Shown here: piece after piece, positions 18,003 through 26,055 of the stretch
Position numbering within the stretch: the first letter of the stretch is position 1
Layout: the number at the start of each line of letters is the position of its first letter
Source of the DNA: Rhodanobacteraceae bacterium
GTDB lineage: Bacteria > Acidobacteriota > Terriglobia > Terriglobales > Acidobacteriaceae
NCBI GenBank assembly: GCA_903970285.1
Contig: CAJCHN010000123.1
Location: 1-61,797 of the forward strand
Length of the DNA: 61,797 nucleotides
Direction: 5' to 3'
The notes under the pieces: model-generated
What the model saw: the letters and a program-made list of their open reading frames with translations, nothing else
Database searches by the model: none
What the model was told of the DNA's origin: nothing
Program-made: the position numbers and the translations under genes

Positions 18003-19394
18003 ATGCGAACCGAAGATCGACTCGCCGCCAAACTGCGCGGCACCGGGAAGGCCGGCGTGCCGACCCTCGTCCTGATGCACTTTCTCGGCGGCAGCACGCG
18101 CGAGTGGGACGAAGTGCTGGCGCTGCTGCGCGACCAGTTCCGCATCGTCCTGCTGGACATGCCGGGCTTTGGGGATTCGGGTGGCGTCACCGGGTACAGC
18201 GTCGCCGAGATGGCGGACGCGCTTGAAGCTGCGGTGCGCGAACATGTGAAAGGACGCTACATCCTGGTAGGCCACAGCATGAGCGGTAAGGTCGCCATGG
18301 TGACGGCGCGGCGGGCGCTCGATCGCGCGGACAAGCGTCTGGCCGGGCTACTGCTGGTGGCGCCGTCGCCTCCGTGCCCCGAGCCGATGAGCGACGACAA
18401 ACGCAGCATGATGATCGGCCTGCTGGGCGAGCGGCACGAAGACGACCGCCGGCGCGCCCGCCAGTACATCACGAAGAGCGAGTTGCGCGACATTCCGCCG
18501 GAGATCGAGGAGCGCGCCTCGATGGAGGTGCTGCGCATGAACCGGACCGCGTGGACTGCGTGGGTGACCAAGGGCAGCCGGGAAGACTGGGCGGAGTTCG
18601 TCGGCGTGCTCGACCTGCCGGCGCTCGTGGTCGCCGGCGACAAGGACAACTCGCTGGGACCGGAACAGCAGGCCAGCTTCACCATGCACCATCTCAGCCA
18701 AGGGAAGATGCGCGTTGTGCCCAACTGCTCGCACCTGGTGCCCATGGAGTGTCCGCCGGTCATGGCGGCCCTGCTGAAGGAGTTTGCGGAGAAACTGGCG
18801 ATCGGGGCAAATGTTCCCGAGGAGTACCTGCGCTTCATCGCCAGCGATCGCGTTTCGCCCAGGACGCGCGAGGTGCTGGAGGCGCGGATGCAGACTCCAG
18901 AGGTCGCGGCCGGCGTGTTGAGCGAGCAGCAGATCGCCACGCTGCACGCCATGCTGGCGCGGGTCGTTCCCCAGGGGGAAGCAGGGCCCGAGGAGGAGCC
19001 AGTTCTCAACCTGACCGCATATGTGCTGGATCGGCTGACCCATGGCAAGGGCGATGGATGGCGCTACGACGTACTTCCCGCGGATGCGCAGGCCTATCGC
19101 GAAGGCTTGGACCGGCTGGCGTCGCAGGGGTTCGCCAGCCGGGACGTGGCCGCGCAGGATGCCATCCTCAACGGGCTGGCGGCGCAGAAGGGTTCGGCCG
19201 ACGCGCGCTGGTTCGAGGAGGTGCGGGCCGACGCGGCGGTCGCCTACATGGCACATCCGGCGACGCTTGCGCGCATCGGCTACAGTGGCATCGGGGTAGG
19301 GGGCGCGCACACTCCGCACCAGGGCTACATCACCATCGGGCCAAACCAACGCGAGGACTGGGAGCCTCTCCCGGCCGTCGAGACAGGATCATGA
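18003..19394 (+). CDS. Alpha/beta-hydrolase fused to gluconate-2-dehydrogenase subunit 3 domain
   Basis: The 463-residue product has two parts. Residues about 1-265 form an alpha/beta-hydrolase: oxyanion segment MHFLGGS, nucleophile GHSMSG, acid in VVAGDKDN and catalytic His in PNCSHLVPME. Residues about 290-463 resemble gluconate 2-dehydrogenase subunit 3 (LSEQQIATLHAMLARVVPQ; WFEEVRADAAVAYMAHPATL; IGYSGIG). I chose ATG 18003 because GGAGA lies 5 nt upstream; in-frame starts at 17991 and 17922 exist. The stop overlaps the ATG of the GMC oxidoreductase (ATGA), the usual partner of subunit 3. No Tat or Sec signal is seen, whereas free-standing subunit 3 proteins are often Tat-exported. The hydrolase might open a lactone made by the oxidoreductase; that is inference. 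Confidence 0.83.
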   Translation: MRTEDRLAAKLRGTGKAGVPTLVLMHFLGGSTREWDEVLALLRDQFRIVLLDMPGFGDSGGVTGYSVAEMADALEAAVREHVKGRYILVGHSMSGKVAMVTARRALDRADKRLAGLLLVAPSPPCPEPMSDDKRSMMIGLLGERHEDDRRRARQYITKSELRDIPPEIEERASMEVLRMNRTAWTAWVTKGSREDWAEFVGVLDLPALVVAGDKDNSLGPEQQASFTMHHLSQGKMRVVPNCSHLVPMECPPVMAALLKEFAEKLAIGANVPEEYLRFIASDRVSPRTREVLEARMQTPEVAAGVLSEQQIATLHAMLARVVPQGEAGPEEEPVLNLTAYVLDRLTHGKGDGWRYDVLPADAQAYREGLDRLASQGFASRDVAAQDAILNGLAAQKGSADARWFEEVRADAAVAYMAHPATLARIGYSGIGVGGAHTPHQGYITIGPNQREDWEPLPAVETGS

Positions 19395-20932
19395 AGCGAT
19401 TCGGAACCCAGGAAGTCGTCGATGTCGTGGTGATCGGAACCGGAGCCGGCGGATCGCCGGTGATGGCGGAGCTTGCCGAGGCGGGACTTTCGGTGGTGGC
19501 GCTGGAGGCAGGACGCTGGTGGGATCCGGCCACGGAGTATGCGGCCGACGAGTCGCAGATGTCCGAGCTTTACTGGCTGGGCGAGCGCTTGAGCGCGGGC
19601 GCAACGCCCACGGCATTCGGCGGCAATAACAGCGGCACAGGCGTCGGCGGCTCCATGCTGCACTGGGGAGCGTTTGTGCCACGCGCGGATCCACGCGACC
19701 TGAAGCTCTACACCACCACGGGCGAGGGCCGGGACTTTCCGCTCAGCTATGAGGATCTCCGGCCGTTCTACGAGGAAGTCGAGCGATTTCTCGGCGTCTC
19801 CGGCCCGGCCCGCTATCCCTGGGATCCCGCGCGCAGCTATCCTCTCGGCCCGGTGCCGCTGAACGCACCGGCCATCATCATGCAGAAGGGCTACGCTGCC
19901 GTCGGCGTCGAAACCTCGGAGGCGCCGATCGCCGCGGTCTCCGAGACCTACGTCCAGCCGGGATACGCGCCGCGCCGGTCCTGCGTTGGCTGCGGATTGT
20001 GCCACCAGGGCTGCGTCTTCGGGGCCAAGGCGAGCCTGGACGTCACCTATATCCCACGCGCTCTGACCGCCGGGGCAGAGATACGGGCTGACAGCTTTGT
20101 GCACTCGTTCGAGCTGGATGCGCAGGGAAGGATCGGCGCCGTCGTCTATCGCCACGCCGGTCACGACGTGAAGGTGCGCACCCGCGCCGTTTACCTGTGC
20201 GCCGGGGCGGTCGAGACGCCGCGCCTGCTGCTCCACACGGGCCTGGCGAACTCGTCCGGGCAGGTCGGCAAGAACTTCATGGCGCACGTCTCGCCGCAGG
20301 TCTGGGGAACCTTCGAAGACGAGATGCGGATGAACAAGGGCTTTCCCGCCTCGCTGATCTCGGAAGCCACGATGCGCCCGAAGGACGCCGACTTCGCCGC
20401 CGGATACCTCACCCAGAGCCTGGGCGTCGTGCCGGTCACGTTTTCGCGCCAGGTGGCTCGCGGTCGCGGTCTCTGGGGCAAGCCTCTCGTCGACTATCTA
20501 GACCAATACAACCACTTCGCCGGCGTCGGCGCGAACGGCGACTGCCTGCCCTATGAGCACAACTTCCTGGAGCTTGCGGACGAGAAAGACGGGTTCGGTG
20601 TGCCCATTCCGCGCATCCACTTCAGCTACGGCGAAAACGAACGGCGCATGAACGAGCACGCCAAGAGGCTGATGACCGAAGCCTGGAAGGCGGCCGGCGC
20701 ACACGACATCTGGAGCTTCGAACGGTCGGCGCACACCATCGGCACCTGCCGCATGGGGGACGATCCCGAGGCGAACGTGGTCGACGCCTTCGGCCGCAGC
20801 CACGACATCCCAAACCTGTGGATCAGCGACAACTCGACCTTCCCGGCGGCGCTCGCGGCCAATCCCGCTCTGACCATCATGTCGTTGGCTGTGCGTTCGG
20901 CGCGGCAGTTTCTCAGGACAAGGCAGCCCTGA
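19391..20932 (+). CDS. GMC-family FAD-dependent oxidoreductase (gluconate 2-dehydrogenase large-subunit type)
   Basis: A 513-residue flavoprotein. The FAD dinucleotide motif is VVVIGTGAGGSPVMAELAEAG near the N-terminus. A Cys cluster CVGCGLCHQGC lies at about 198-208. The C-terminal GMC active-site region is AHTIGTCRMGDDPEANVVD, ending DNSTFPAALAANPALTIM, with the conserved His and Asn. Proteins of this type oxidise sugars, sugar acids or alcohols with a subunit-3-like partner; here that partner is fused to a hydrolase in the gene just upstream (4-nt overlap). No export signal is visible. The substrate is unknown. A much longer open frame in the same register starts further upstream but is only read-through of the hydrolase gene. 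Confidence 0.9.
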   Translation: MKRFGTQEVVDVVVIGTGAGGSPVMAELAEAGLSVVALEAGRWWDPATEYAADESQMSELYWLGERLSAGATPTAFGGNNSGTGVGGSMLHWGAFVPRADPRDLKLYTTTGEGRDFPLSYEDLRPFYEEVERFLGVSGPARYPWDPARSYPLGPVPLNAPAIIMQKGYAAVGVETSEAPIAAVSETYVQPGYAPRRSCVGCGLCHQGCVFGAKASLDVTYIPRALTAGAEIRADSFVHSFELDAQGRIGAVVYRHAGHDVKVRTRAVYLCAGAVETPRLLLHTGLANSSGQVGKNFMAHVSPQVWGTFEDEMRMNKGFPASLISEATMRPKDADFAAGYLTQSLGVVPVTFSRQVARGRGLWGKPLVDYLDQYNHFAGVGANGDCLPYEHNFLELADEKDGFGVPIPRIHFSYGENERRMNEHAKRLMTEAWKAAGAHDIWSFERSAHTIGTCRMGDDPEANVVDAFGRSHDIPNLWISDNSTFPAALAANPALTIMSLAVRSARQFLRTRQP

Positions 20933-21010
20933 GTCGAATCTTCCGCAGCACTCTCTTGAGAAACGGTCGAAACCAGACGCCGCTCGGCCTGCACCCTTAG
21001 AATCGAACAG

Positions 21011-22426
21011 ATGCCGATGCCGCCATCTCGACCGACCCGGCTCACAGCCTGGATGCAAGGGGATGGCGCGGCCTCCCGGCTGCCGGCCCGCATGTTCTGG
21101 GTGGGGCTGATCGTCCGCGTGCTTTACCTCACGCTCGCCCACACCTACAAGATCCGAGTGATTCTCGACCATTTTCAGTTCGGCTGGGAGATGGGGCGAA
21201 TCGCTCGCGCGCTGGCCACCGGCTACGGCTTCGCCGACCCGTTTGAAGGCCACAGCGGGCCCACCGCCTGGACGCCGCCGCTGTATCCGCTGCTGCTGGG
21301 AGGCGTGTTCAAGCTCTTCGGCGTCTACACCCGCACCTCGGCCTGGATCATTCTGACCGTCAACAGCGTCTTCTCGGCGGCTACCGCTCCGGCAGTCTAC
21401 GAAATGGCCCGGCGCTGCTTCCGCAATCGCGCGCCCCGCGGTCAGACCTCCGGCCCGAACCCGGTCGCACTCTGGTCCGGCTGGCTGTGGGCGCTCTACC
21501 CGGCGGCCATGCAGTACGCCGTGCACTGGGTCTGGGACATGGCGCTCACCGCCTTCCTCTTCAGCTGGATTCTGGTGCTGGCGCTCCGCGTTCGCGGCGT
21601 CGGCGAAGACGATCCGGAAGCGTCCCGCCATCAGACCACGCGGCGCTGGGCCTGTTTCGGCCTCCTTTGGGGATTGACCGGACTCACCAACAGCTCGCTG
21701 CTGGTCTTCCTGCCAGCCTGCGGGATCTGGATGATCTGGCGAGTGGTCCGCGGCCACCTCGCTGAAACCGCGAGAAGCGTCTCGCTGGCGGCAATCTGTT
21801 GCGCCGCGGTTCTCACTCCGTGGATCGCCCGGAACTGGATCGTCTTCCATGCCTTCATCCCCATACGGTCGAACTTCGGCGCGGAACTTTACGAGAGCGT
21901 GCGCCCGGCCAACATGGGCTTTCCCTGGGGCGGCACCATCCCGCTGGCCACCAACGATCCGGAATACCTGCGCTACAAGCGCATGGGCGAAGTCGCTTTT
22001 TCGAAGGCTCAGGGTGAGCGCGCCAAGGCACTGATCCGCGCAGATAAGCCGCGATTCGCCGGCTACATCCTCAAGCGCGCCTACATGTTCTGGTTCGGCG
22101 TGCCGCATGCCCTCGAAACCGACAGGGCCGGCCGGCCGCTGGCCAACAGCGTCTTTGTCGAGTCGATGCGCGAGCTGAACTTCGCCTTTCTCAGCGTAGG
22201 CGGCTTCCTGGGGCTGGCGCTGGCGCTGCGCCACCGTATTCCCGGGGCGTGGCTGTTCTTCTGGTCCTTCCTCGTCCTCCCGCTGGTCTTCTATGCGGTC
22301 ACGGTGCAGGCGCGCTTCCGGCATCCGCTCGAGCCGATCATCACCGTGCTGATCGTCTACTTGTTCCAGTCGGCCTCGCCTTCTTCCAGCACCCGGCGCC
22401 GGAGCGGGCACCCGGTCAGCGGGTAA
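21011..22426 (+). CDS. Polytopic membrane glycosyltransferase (GT39/ArnT-like)
   Basis: A 471-residue integral membrane protein with about ten hydrophobic segments. The N-terminal region (RMFWVGLIVRVLYLTLAHTY, then HFQFGWEMGRIARALATGYG and TAWTPPLYPLLLGGVFKLFG) matches the GT39/PMT-type dolichyl- or undecaprenyl-phosphate-sugar glycosyltransferases, whose first periplasmic loop carries acidic catalytic residues. It likely transfers a sugar from a polyprenyl carrier to a glycan, lipid or protein at the periplasmic face. It starts 78 nt after the GMC gene, and an SDR epimerase follows after 25 nt, suggesting a small cell-envelope glycan group. Substrate unknown. Confidence 0.82.
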   Translation: MPMPPSRPTRLTAWMQGDGAASRLPARMFWVGLIVRVLYLTLAHTYKIRVILDHFQFGWEMGRIARALATGYGFADPFEGHSGPTAWTPPLYPLLLGGVFKLFGVYTRTSAWIILTVNSVFSAATAPAVYEMARRCFRNRAPRGQTSGPNPVALWSGWLWALYPAAMQYAVHWVWDMALTAFLFSWILVLALRVRGVGEDDPEASRHQTTRRWACFGLLWGLTGLTNSSLLVFLPACGIWMIWRVVRGHLAETARSVSLAAICCAAVLTPWIARNWIVFHAFIPIRSNFGAELYESVRPANMGFPWGGTIPLATNDPEYLRYKRMGEVAFSKAQGERAKALIRADKPRFAGYILKRAYMFWFGVPHALETDRAGRPLANSVFVESMRELNFAFLSVGGFLGLALALRHRIPGAWLFFWSFLVLPLVFYAVTVQARFRHPLEPIITVLIVYLFQSASPSSSTRRRSGHPVSG

Positions 22427-22451
22427 GATCGTCTGGGATGGGTCGTAGCGG

Positions 22452-23486
22452 ATGAAGAGGATTTTAGTCACCGGGGGTTCCGGATTCTTTGGCGGCATTC
22501 TCAAGCGCAGGCTGCTCGCGGAGGGCTTCGCCGTCGTCAATATCGATCTTGTCGCCGACGCCGACACCCATCCCAGCCTGACCGGCGTTCAGGGCGACAT
22601 CCGCGATAAAGAATTGTTGACCGAAGTGTTTGCCGGAGAGCCGTTTGCCGCCGTCATGCACTGCGCGGCCATGCTGGCCCACGACACCATCTCCGCCGGC
22701 GACCTCTGGACCTCGAACATCGACGGCACCCGCAACGTCGCCGAAGCCTGCCGTACCGCCGGCGTCCGCAAGCTGATCTTCATCTCGACCAACTGCCTGT
22801 GGGCGCACAACGTCGGACACGAGGTGACCGAAGACGAGCCGCCAGCGCCCGTCGAGCTCTACGGCCGTTCCAAGCTCGCCGGCGAACAGGCGCTCCAGCA
22901 GTTCCCCGAGCTCGATGTCATCACCATCCGCTGCCCCACCATCATCGACGAAGGCCGCCTCGGCCTGCTCGCGATCCTGTTCGAATTCATCGAAGACGGC
23001 AAGCGCGTGTGGGTGGTGGGCGACGGCTCCAACCGCTACCAGTTCATCTACGCTCAGGATCTCGCGACCGCCTGCCTGCAGGCGCTGAATTACCCCGCCG
23101 CCAACCTATTCCACATCGGCAGCGAGAATGTCACTTCGCTGCGCCAGGTATACGAAGCGGTGATTCGCGCCGCCGGAACCCGGGCGCGCGTCGCCCGGCT
23201 GCCCAAGGCGCCGACACTCGCCGCGATGAAGCTGGCGCACAAGCTGGGCATCTCGCCGCTTGGCCCGTACCACTACCGCATGATCGCCGAAGACTTCATC
23301 TTCGACACCACCCGCATCCGCCGCCAGCTTGGCTGGCGCCCCACGGTCACGAACGACGAGATGATGGTGAAGGCGTTCCTCTACTACAGGCAGGGACGCG
23401 AGGCCATCCACGCGCGCCGCGATGTCTCCGCGCACTCGAAACCAACGCCCATGGGCGTCATCCGCCTGCTCAAGTGGATCTCCTGA
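22452..23486 (+). CDS. NAD-dependent epimerase/dehydratase (extended SDR)
   Basis: A 344-residue extended short-chain dehydrogenase. The NAD-binding motif is TGGSGFFGGILKRRL at the N-terminus. The catalytic set is Ser/Thr in ISTNCLWAH and YxxxK in LYGRSKLAGE. The substrate-binding half includes VWVVGDGSNRYQFIYAQDLA, typical of nucleotide-sugar epimerases and dehydratases. It starts 25 nt after the GT39-like gene and is probably cotranscribed with it. The exact sugar nucleotide cannot be told from sequence. Confidence 0.88.
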   Translation: MKRILVTGGSGFFGGILKRRLLAEGFAVVNIDLVADADTHPSLTGVQGDIRDKELLTEVFAGEPFAAVMHCAAMLAHDTISAGDLWTSNIDGTRNVAEACRTAGVRKLIFISTNCLWAHNVGHEVTEDEPPAPVELYGRSKLAGEQALQQFPELDVITIRCPTIIDEGRLGLLAILFEFIEDGKRVWVVGDGSNRYQFIYAQDLATACLQALNYPAANLFHIGSENVTSLRQVYEAVIRAAGTRARVARLPKAPTLAAMKLAHKLGISPLGPYHYRMIAEDFIFDTTRIRRQLGWRPTVTNDEMMVKAFLYYRQGREAIHARRDVSAHSKPTPMGVIRLLKWIS

Positions 23487-23502
23487 GCGAATCTGGCGGT
23501 CG

Positions 23503-23551
23503 GCGCCTCGTGCTCGGCAGGCAACCGGGAGGCAGTGGCCGCACGAGGTGC
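23503..23551. repeat. Inverted repeat between SDR and small membrane protein genes
   Basis: Arms GCGCCTCGTGC (23503-23513) and GCACGAGGTGC (23541-23551) pair at 10 of 11 positions around a 27-nt loop. There is no T-run, so this is not a clear intrinsic terminator. Confidence 0.4.
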
Positions 23552-23598
23552 GCTACACTCAGCGCGAACCCTTGCGGGGTGACACAGGAGGCCCACGC

Positions 23599-24066
23599 GT
23601 GGCGATGCGGACCATCGAAGCCTGGCTCATCGCGCTCCAGTGCCTGCAGGTCGCGTTCCTGCTGCTGCACGACTGGGTTCCGCTGGGACGACTCACCAAC
23701 CTGCAGGCAGTCCGCGGCCTTGATTCCACCGCCGGACTGTTCTGGACGACGGTGTTCTCGGCGCTTCCGTTCCTACTCCCCCTCGTCTTCTGCTGCGCCT
23801 ACTGGCTGGCACCGGGTTGGCCTATGTGGCTGCAGATGTGGCTTTGGTGGACCTACGGCCTCAACCTCGCCGCTGTGCTGTTCGCCTGGTGGATTCCGTA
23901 CCTCTCACCGTCCGACTCCGCCCGCGCCGCGCGCTACCGCGTCCGCTTCGCCGGAACCCTGACCTTTCTGCCCCAACGCCACGGCTTCGCACCGGATGCC
24001 CTGCACACCACGTACCACCTCACGATCGTGGCCACGCTGCTCTTGCTGGCCCTCCTGCGATCGTGA
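23599..24066 (+). CDS. Small integral membrane protein of unknown function
   Basis: A 155-residue hydrophobic protein with about four transmembrane segments (WLIALQCLQVAFLLLHDWV, LFWTTVFSALPFLLPLVFCC, MWLWWTYGLNLAAVLFAWW, and a C-terminal LTIVATLLLLALL). I chose GTG 23599 because GGAGG at 23587-23591 lies 7 nt upstream; ATG 23605 is the alternative with a 13-nt spacer. A cytoplasmic or periplasmic loop (FLPQRHGFAPDALHTTYH) has several His. I do not recognise a named family with certainty; similar short membrane proteins are common hypothetical proteins in Acidobacteriota. Confidence 0.75.
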   Translation: MAMRTIEAWLIALQCLQVAFLLLHDWVPLGRLTNLQAVRGLDSTAGLFWTTVFSALPFLLPLVFCCAYWLAPGWPMWLQMWLWWTYGLNLAAVLFAWWIPYLSPSDSARAARYRVRFAGTLTFLPQRHGFAPDALHTTYHLTIVATLLLLALLRS

Positions 24067-24195
24067 GTCAAGGTATCCCTCTTGCCTCGGCCGTACAGGT
24101 TGGTTGGCAGGAAGCGGACAACGGGGATCCGAGCTTGCGCTTGGGAGAAATCTCCCATTGCTCCCGGCGGTCATCTGCGATACAGCTAGACCACT

Positions 24196-26055
24196 ATGCA
24201 AATGGGTTGGCTGCGGTTGGGCCTCGGGACGGGATTGCTGGGGATGGGCGCGGCATGCGCGATGGGACAGGCAGTGAGGGGCCCAGCGTTACCGGGTGAG
24301 GCGTTGCTGGGGCGGCCGGTGCCGGGGCGGCCGGCGCTGGGGCGGCCGGTGCTGGGGCGGGAGTTGCTGGGACAGGTGAAGAGCGAGGACCTGGGGCCGG
24401 GCACAGCTTTTGCCGCGGAGCCGCTGGTGATCGTCCTCCGGGATACGCGCATTCACATGGCGGCGGACGGGACCGGGTACAAGCAACAGACGATAGTTGC
24501 ACGGATTCAGGCGGACGCTGCGCTGAAGCAGGTAGGCGTGCTGGCGGTGCCGTTTGCGGCGAAGTCGGAGCACGTGGAGTGGGTGTATGCGCGGGTGCGC
24601 CATCGCGACGGAACGGTCACGGAGACGCTGCCGAGTGCGGCCATGGAGGTGGCCGAAGCAGTGACCCGCGAGGCGCCGTTCTACAGCGACCTGAAGCAAA
24701 GCCAGTTGCCGTTGAAGGATCTGCGGGTAGGCGACACGGTGGAGTGGCAGGCGAAGTCGGTCCGCACGGTGGCCGAAGCTCCGAACGAGTTCTGGGGCCA
24801 GGAAGCGTTTACGCGCGACGCGGTGGTGCTATCCGAGACCATGGAGCTGGAGGTGCCGAAGGATAAGCCGGTGACGGTGTGGAGTCCGGGAAGCAAGCCG
24901 GTCGAGAGCGTGGATGGCGAGGAACGAATCTATCGCTGGAGCTTCGAGCAGAAGAAGCCCACCGTCGGCGCGGAGGCGGACGCGGCCAAGGAAGCGGAGA
25001 AGAGGAGGGTTCGCACCCCGGCGGAAGAACTTGATGATCGCGAGGGCAAACTGCCGGATCTGGCGTGGACAACCTTCAAGCGCTGGGAGGCGGTGGGCGC
25101 ATGGTATCGCCAACTCGAAGGCGACCGGATGCTGCCGGACGCGCAGATCAAGGCAAAGGTCGCGCAGTTGACGGCCGGCAAGACTTCGCAGCAGGAAAAG
25201 CTCGAGGCAGTCTACAGCTATGTGGCGACGCAGATTCACTATGTCGGCGTGGCATTTGGCATTGGGCGCTATCAGCCGCACAGTGCGGGCGACGTGCTCG
25301 GAAACCAGTACGGTGACTGCAAGGACAAACATACGCTGCTGGCCGCTATGTTGGAGGCGCTGGGGCTGCATCCGGACGCGGTGCTGGTCGGAGTGGGTGT
25401 TCGCTTCAACGCGGCGGTGCCTTCGCCGGGAGCGTTCAATCACCTGATCACCCGAGTGGAGGTGGACGGCAAGCCGGTGTGGCTGGATACGACGGCGGAG
25501 GTAGCTCCGTACGGCATGCTGGTCTTCGCGACGCGGGACAAGGATGCGCTGGTGATCCCTGGTTCGGGAGAGGCAAAGCTCGAACGGACCCCGGCCATGC
25601 CACCGTTCCATCCAATCGAAAAGATGGAGGCGGTCGGCACGCTGGGTGCGGATGGCGTGTCGAATTCGAAGATCACGCTTACGTTTCGCGGAGACGATGA
25701 GATTCTGATGCGCGCCGTCCTGCGCCAGCTCTCTCCGGCGCAATACGACCAGCTGGCGCAGCAGATGTGCGCGGGCATGGGGTACATCGGAACGGCCACG
25801 CACTTCGAGACGAGCCGGGCTGACGATACCTCAAAGCCGCTCACCATCAGCTTCGATTACAAGCGGGAAAAGGCGGGCGACTGGGCGAACTACCGCACGC
25901 TCCCACAGCTCTCGCCGGTGCAGCTACCGCGTCCAGACGAGAAAAATCCGCCGGTGGAGTCGATTGCGCTCGGCGTGCCGCGGACAGAACTATCGGAGGC
26001 TTCAATGAAGCTGCCGGAGGGATGGGCGTCGAGCTTCCCGAGGCAGTGCATGTGA
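24196..26055 (+). CDS. DUF3857/transglutaminase-domain protein, N-terminal part of a frameshifted gene
   Basis: This 619-residue frame begins with a signal-like sequence (GLGTGLLGMGAACAMGQAV), then a repeated GRPVPGRPALGRP segment, a DUF3857 domain (about 70-230) and a transglutaminase-like domain with Cys in YGDCKDKHTLLAAML, His in AFNHLITRVEV and Asp in WLDTTAE. It stops at 26055, just after KLPEGWASSF. The homologous text continues in another frame from 26022 (VELPEAVHVKSAW). Adding one base in the GGG run near 26023 would join them as LPEGW-GVELPEAV. I therefore read 24196-27575 as one gene broken by a 1-nt deletion, sequencing error or recoding. The intact protein would be a periplasmic or surface transglutaminase-fold protein with TPRs. 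Confidence 0.8.
   Translation: MQMGWLRLGLGTGLLGMGAACAMGQAVRGPALPGEALLGRPVPGRPALGRPVLGRELLGQVKSEDLGPGTAFAAEPLVIVLRDTRIHMAADGTGYKQQTIVARIQADAALKQVGVLAVPFAAKSEHVEWVYARVRHRDGTVTETLPSAAMEVAEAVTREAPFYSDLKQSQLPLKDLRVGDTVEWQAKSVRTVAEAPNEFWGQEAFTRDAVVLSETMELEVPKDKPVTVWSPGSKPVESVDGEERIYRWSFEQKKPTVGAEADAAKEAEKRRVRTPAEELDDREGKLPDLAWTTFKRWEAVGAWYRQLEGDRMLPDAQIKAKVAQLTAGKTSQQEKLEAVYSYVATQIHYVGVAFGIGRYQPHSAGDVLGNQYGDCKDKHTLLAAMLEALGLHPDAVLVGVGVRFNAAVPSPGAFNHLITRVEVDGKPVWLDTTAEVAPYGMLVFATRDKDALVIPGSGEAKLERTPAMPPFHPIEKMEAVGTLGADGVSNSKITLTFRGDDEILMRAVLRQLSPAQYDQLAQQMCAGMGYIGTATHFETSRADDTSKPLTISFDYKREKAGDWANYRTLPQLSPVQLPRPDEKNPPVESIALGVPRTELSEASMKLPEGWASSFPRQCM
24307..24376. repeat. 15-nt coding minisatellite
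   Basis: Four 15-nt units (24307-24321, 24322-24336, 24337-24351, 24352-24366) of the form CTGGGGCGGCCGGTG, plus a partial fifth, encode the GRPVP/GRPAL pentapeptide array after the signal peptide. Confidence 0.75.

Noticed and set aside
20498..22567. A 689-codon open frame on the minus strand
   Set aside because: It is antisense to the GMC and GT39-like genes, and the product has no recognisable domain.
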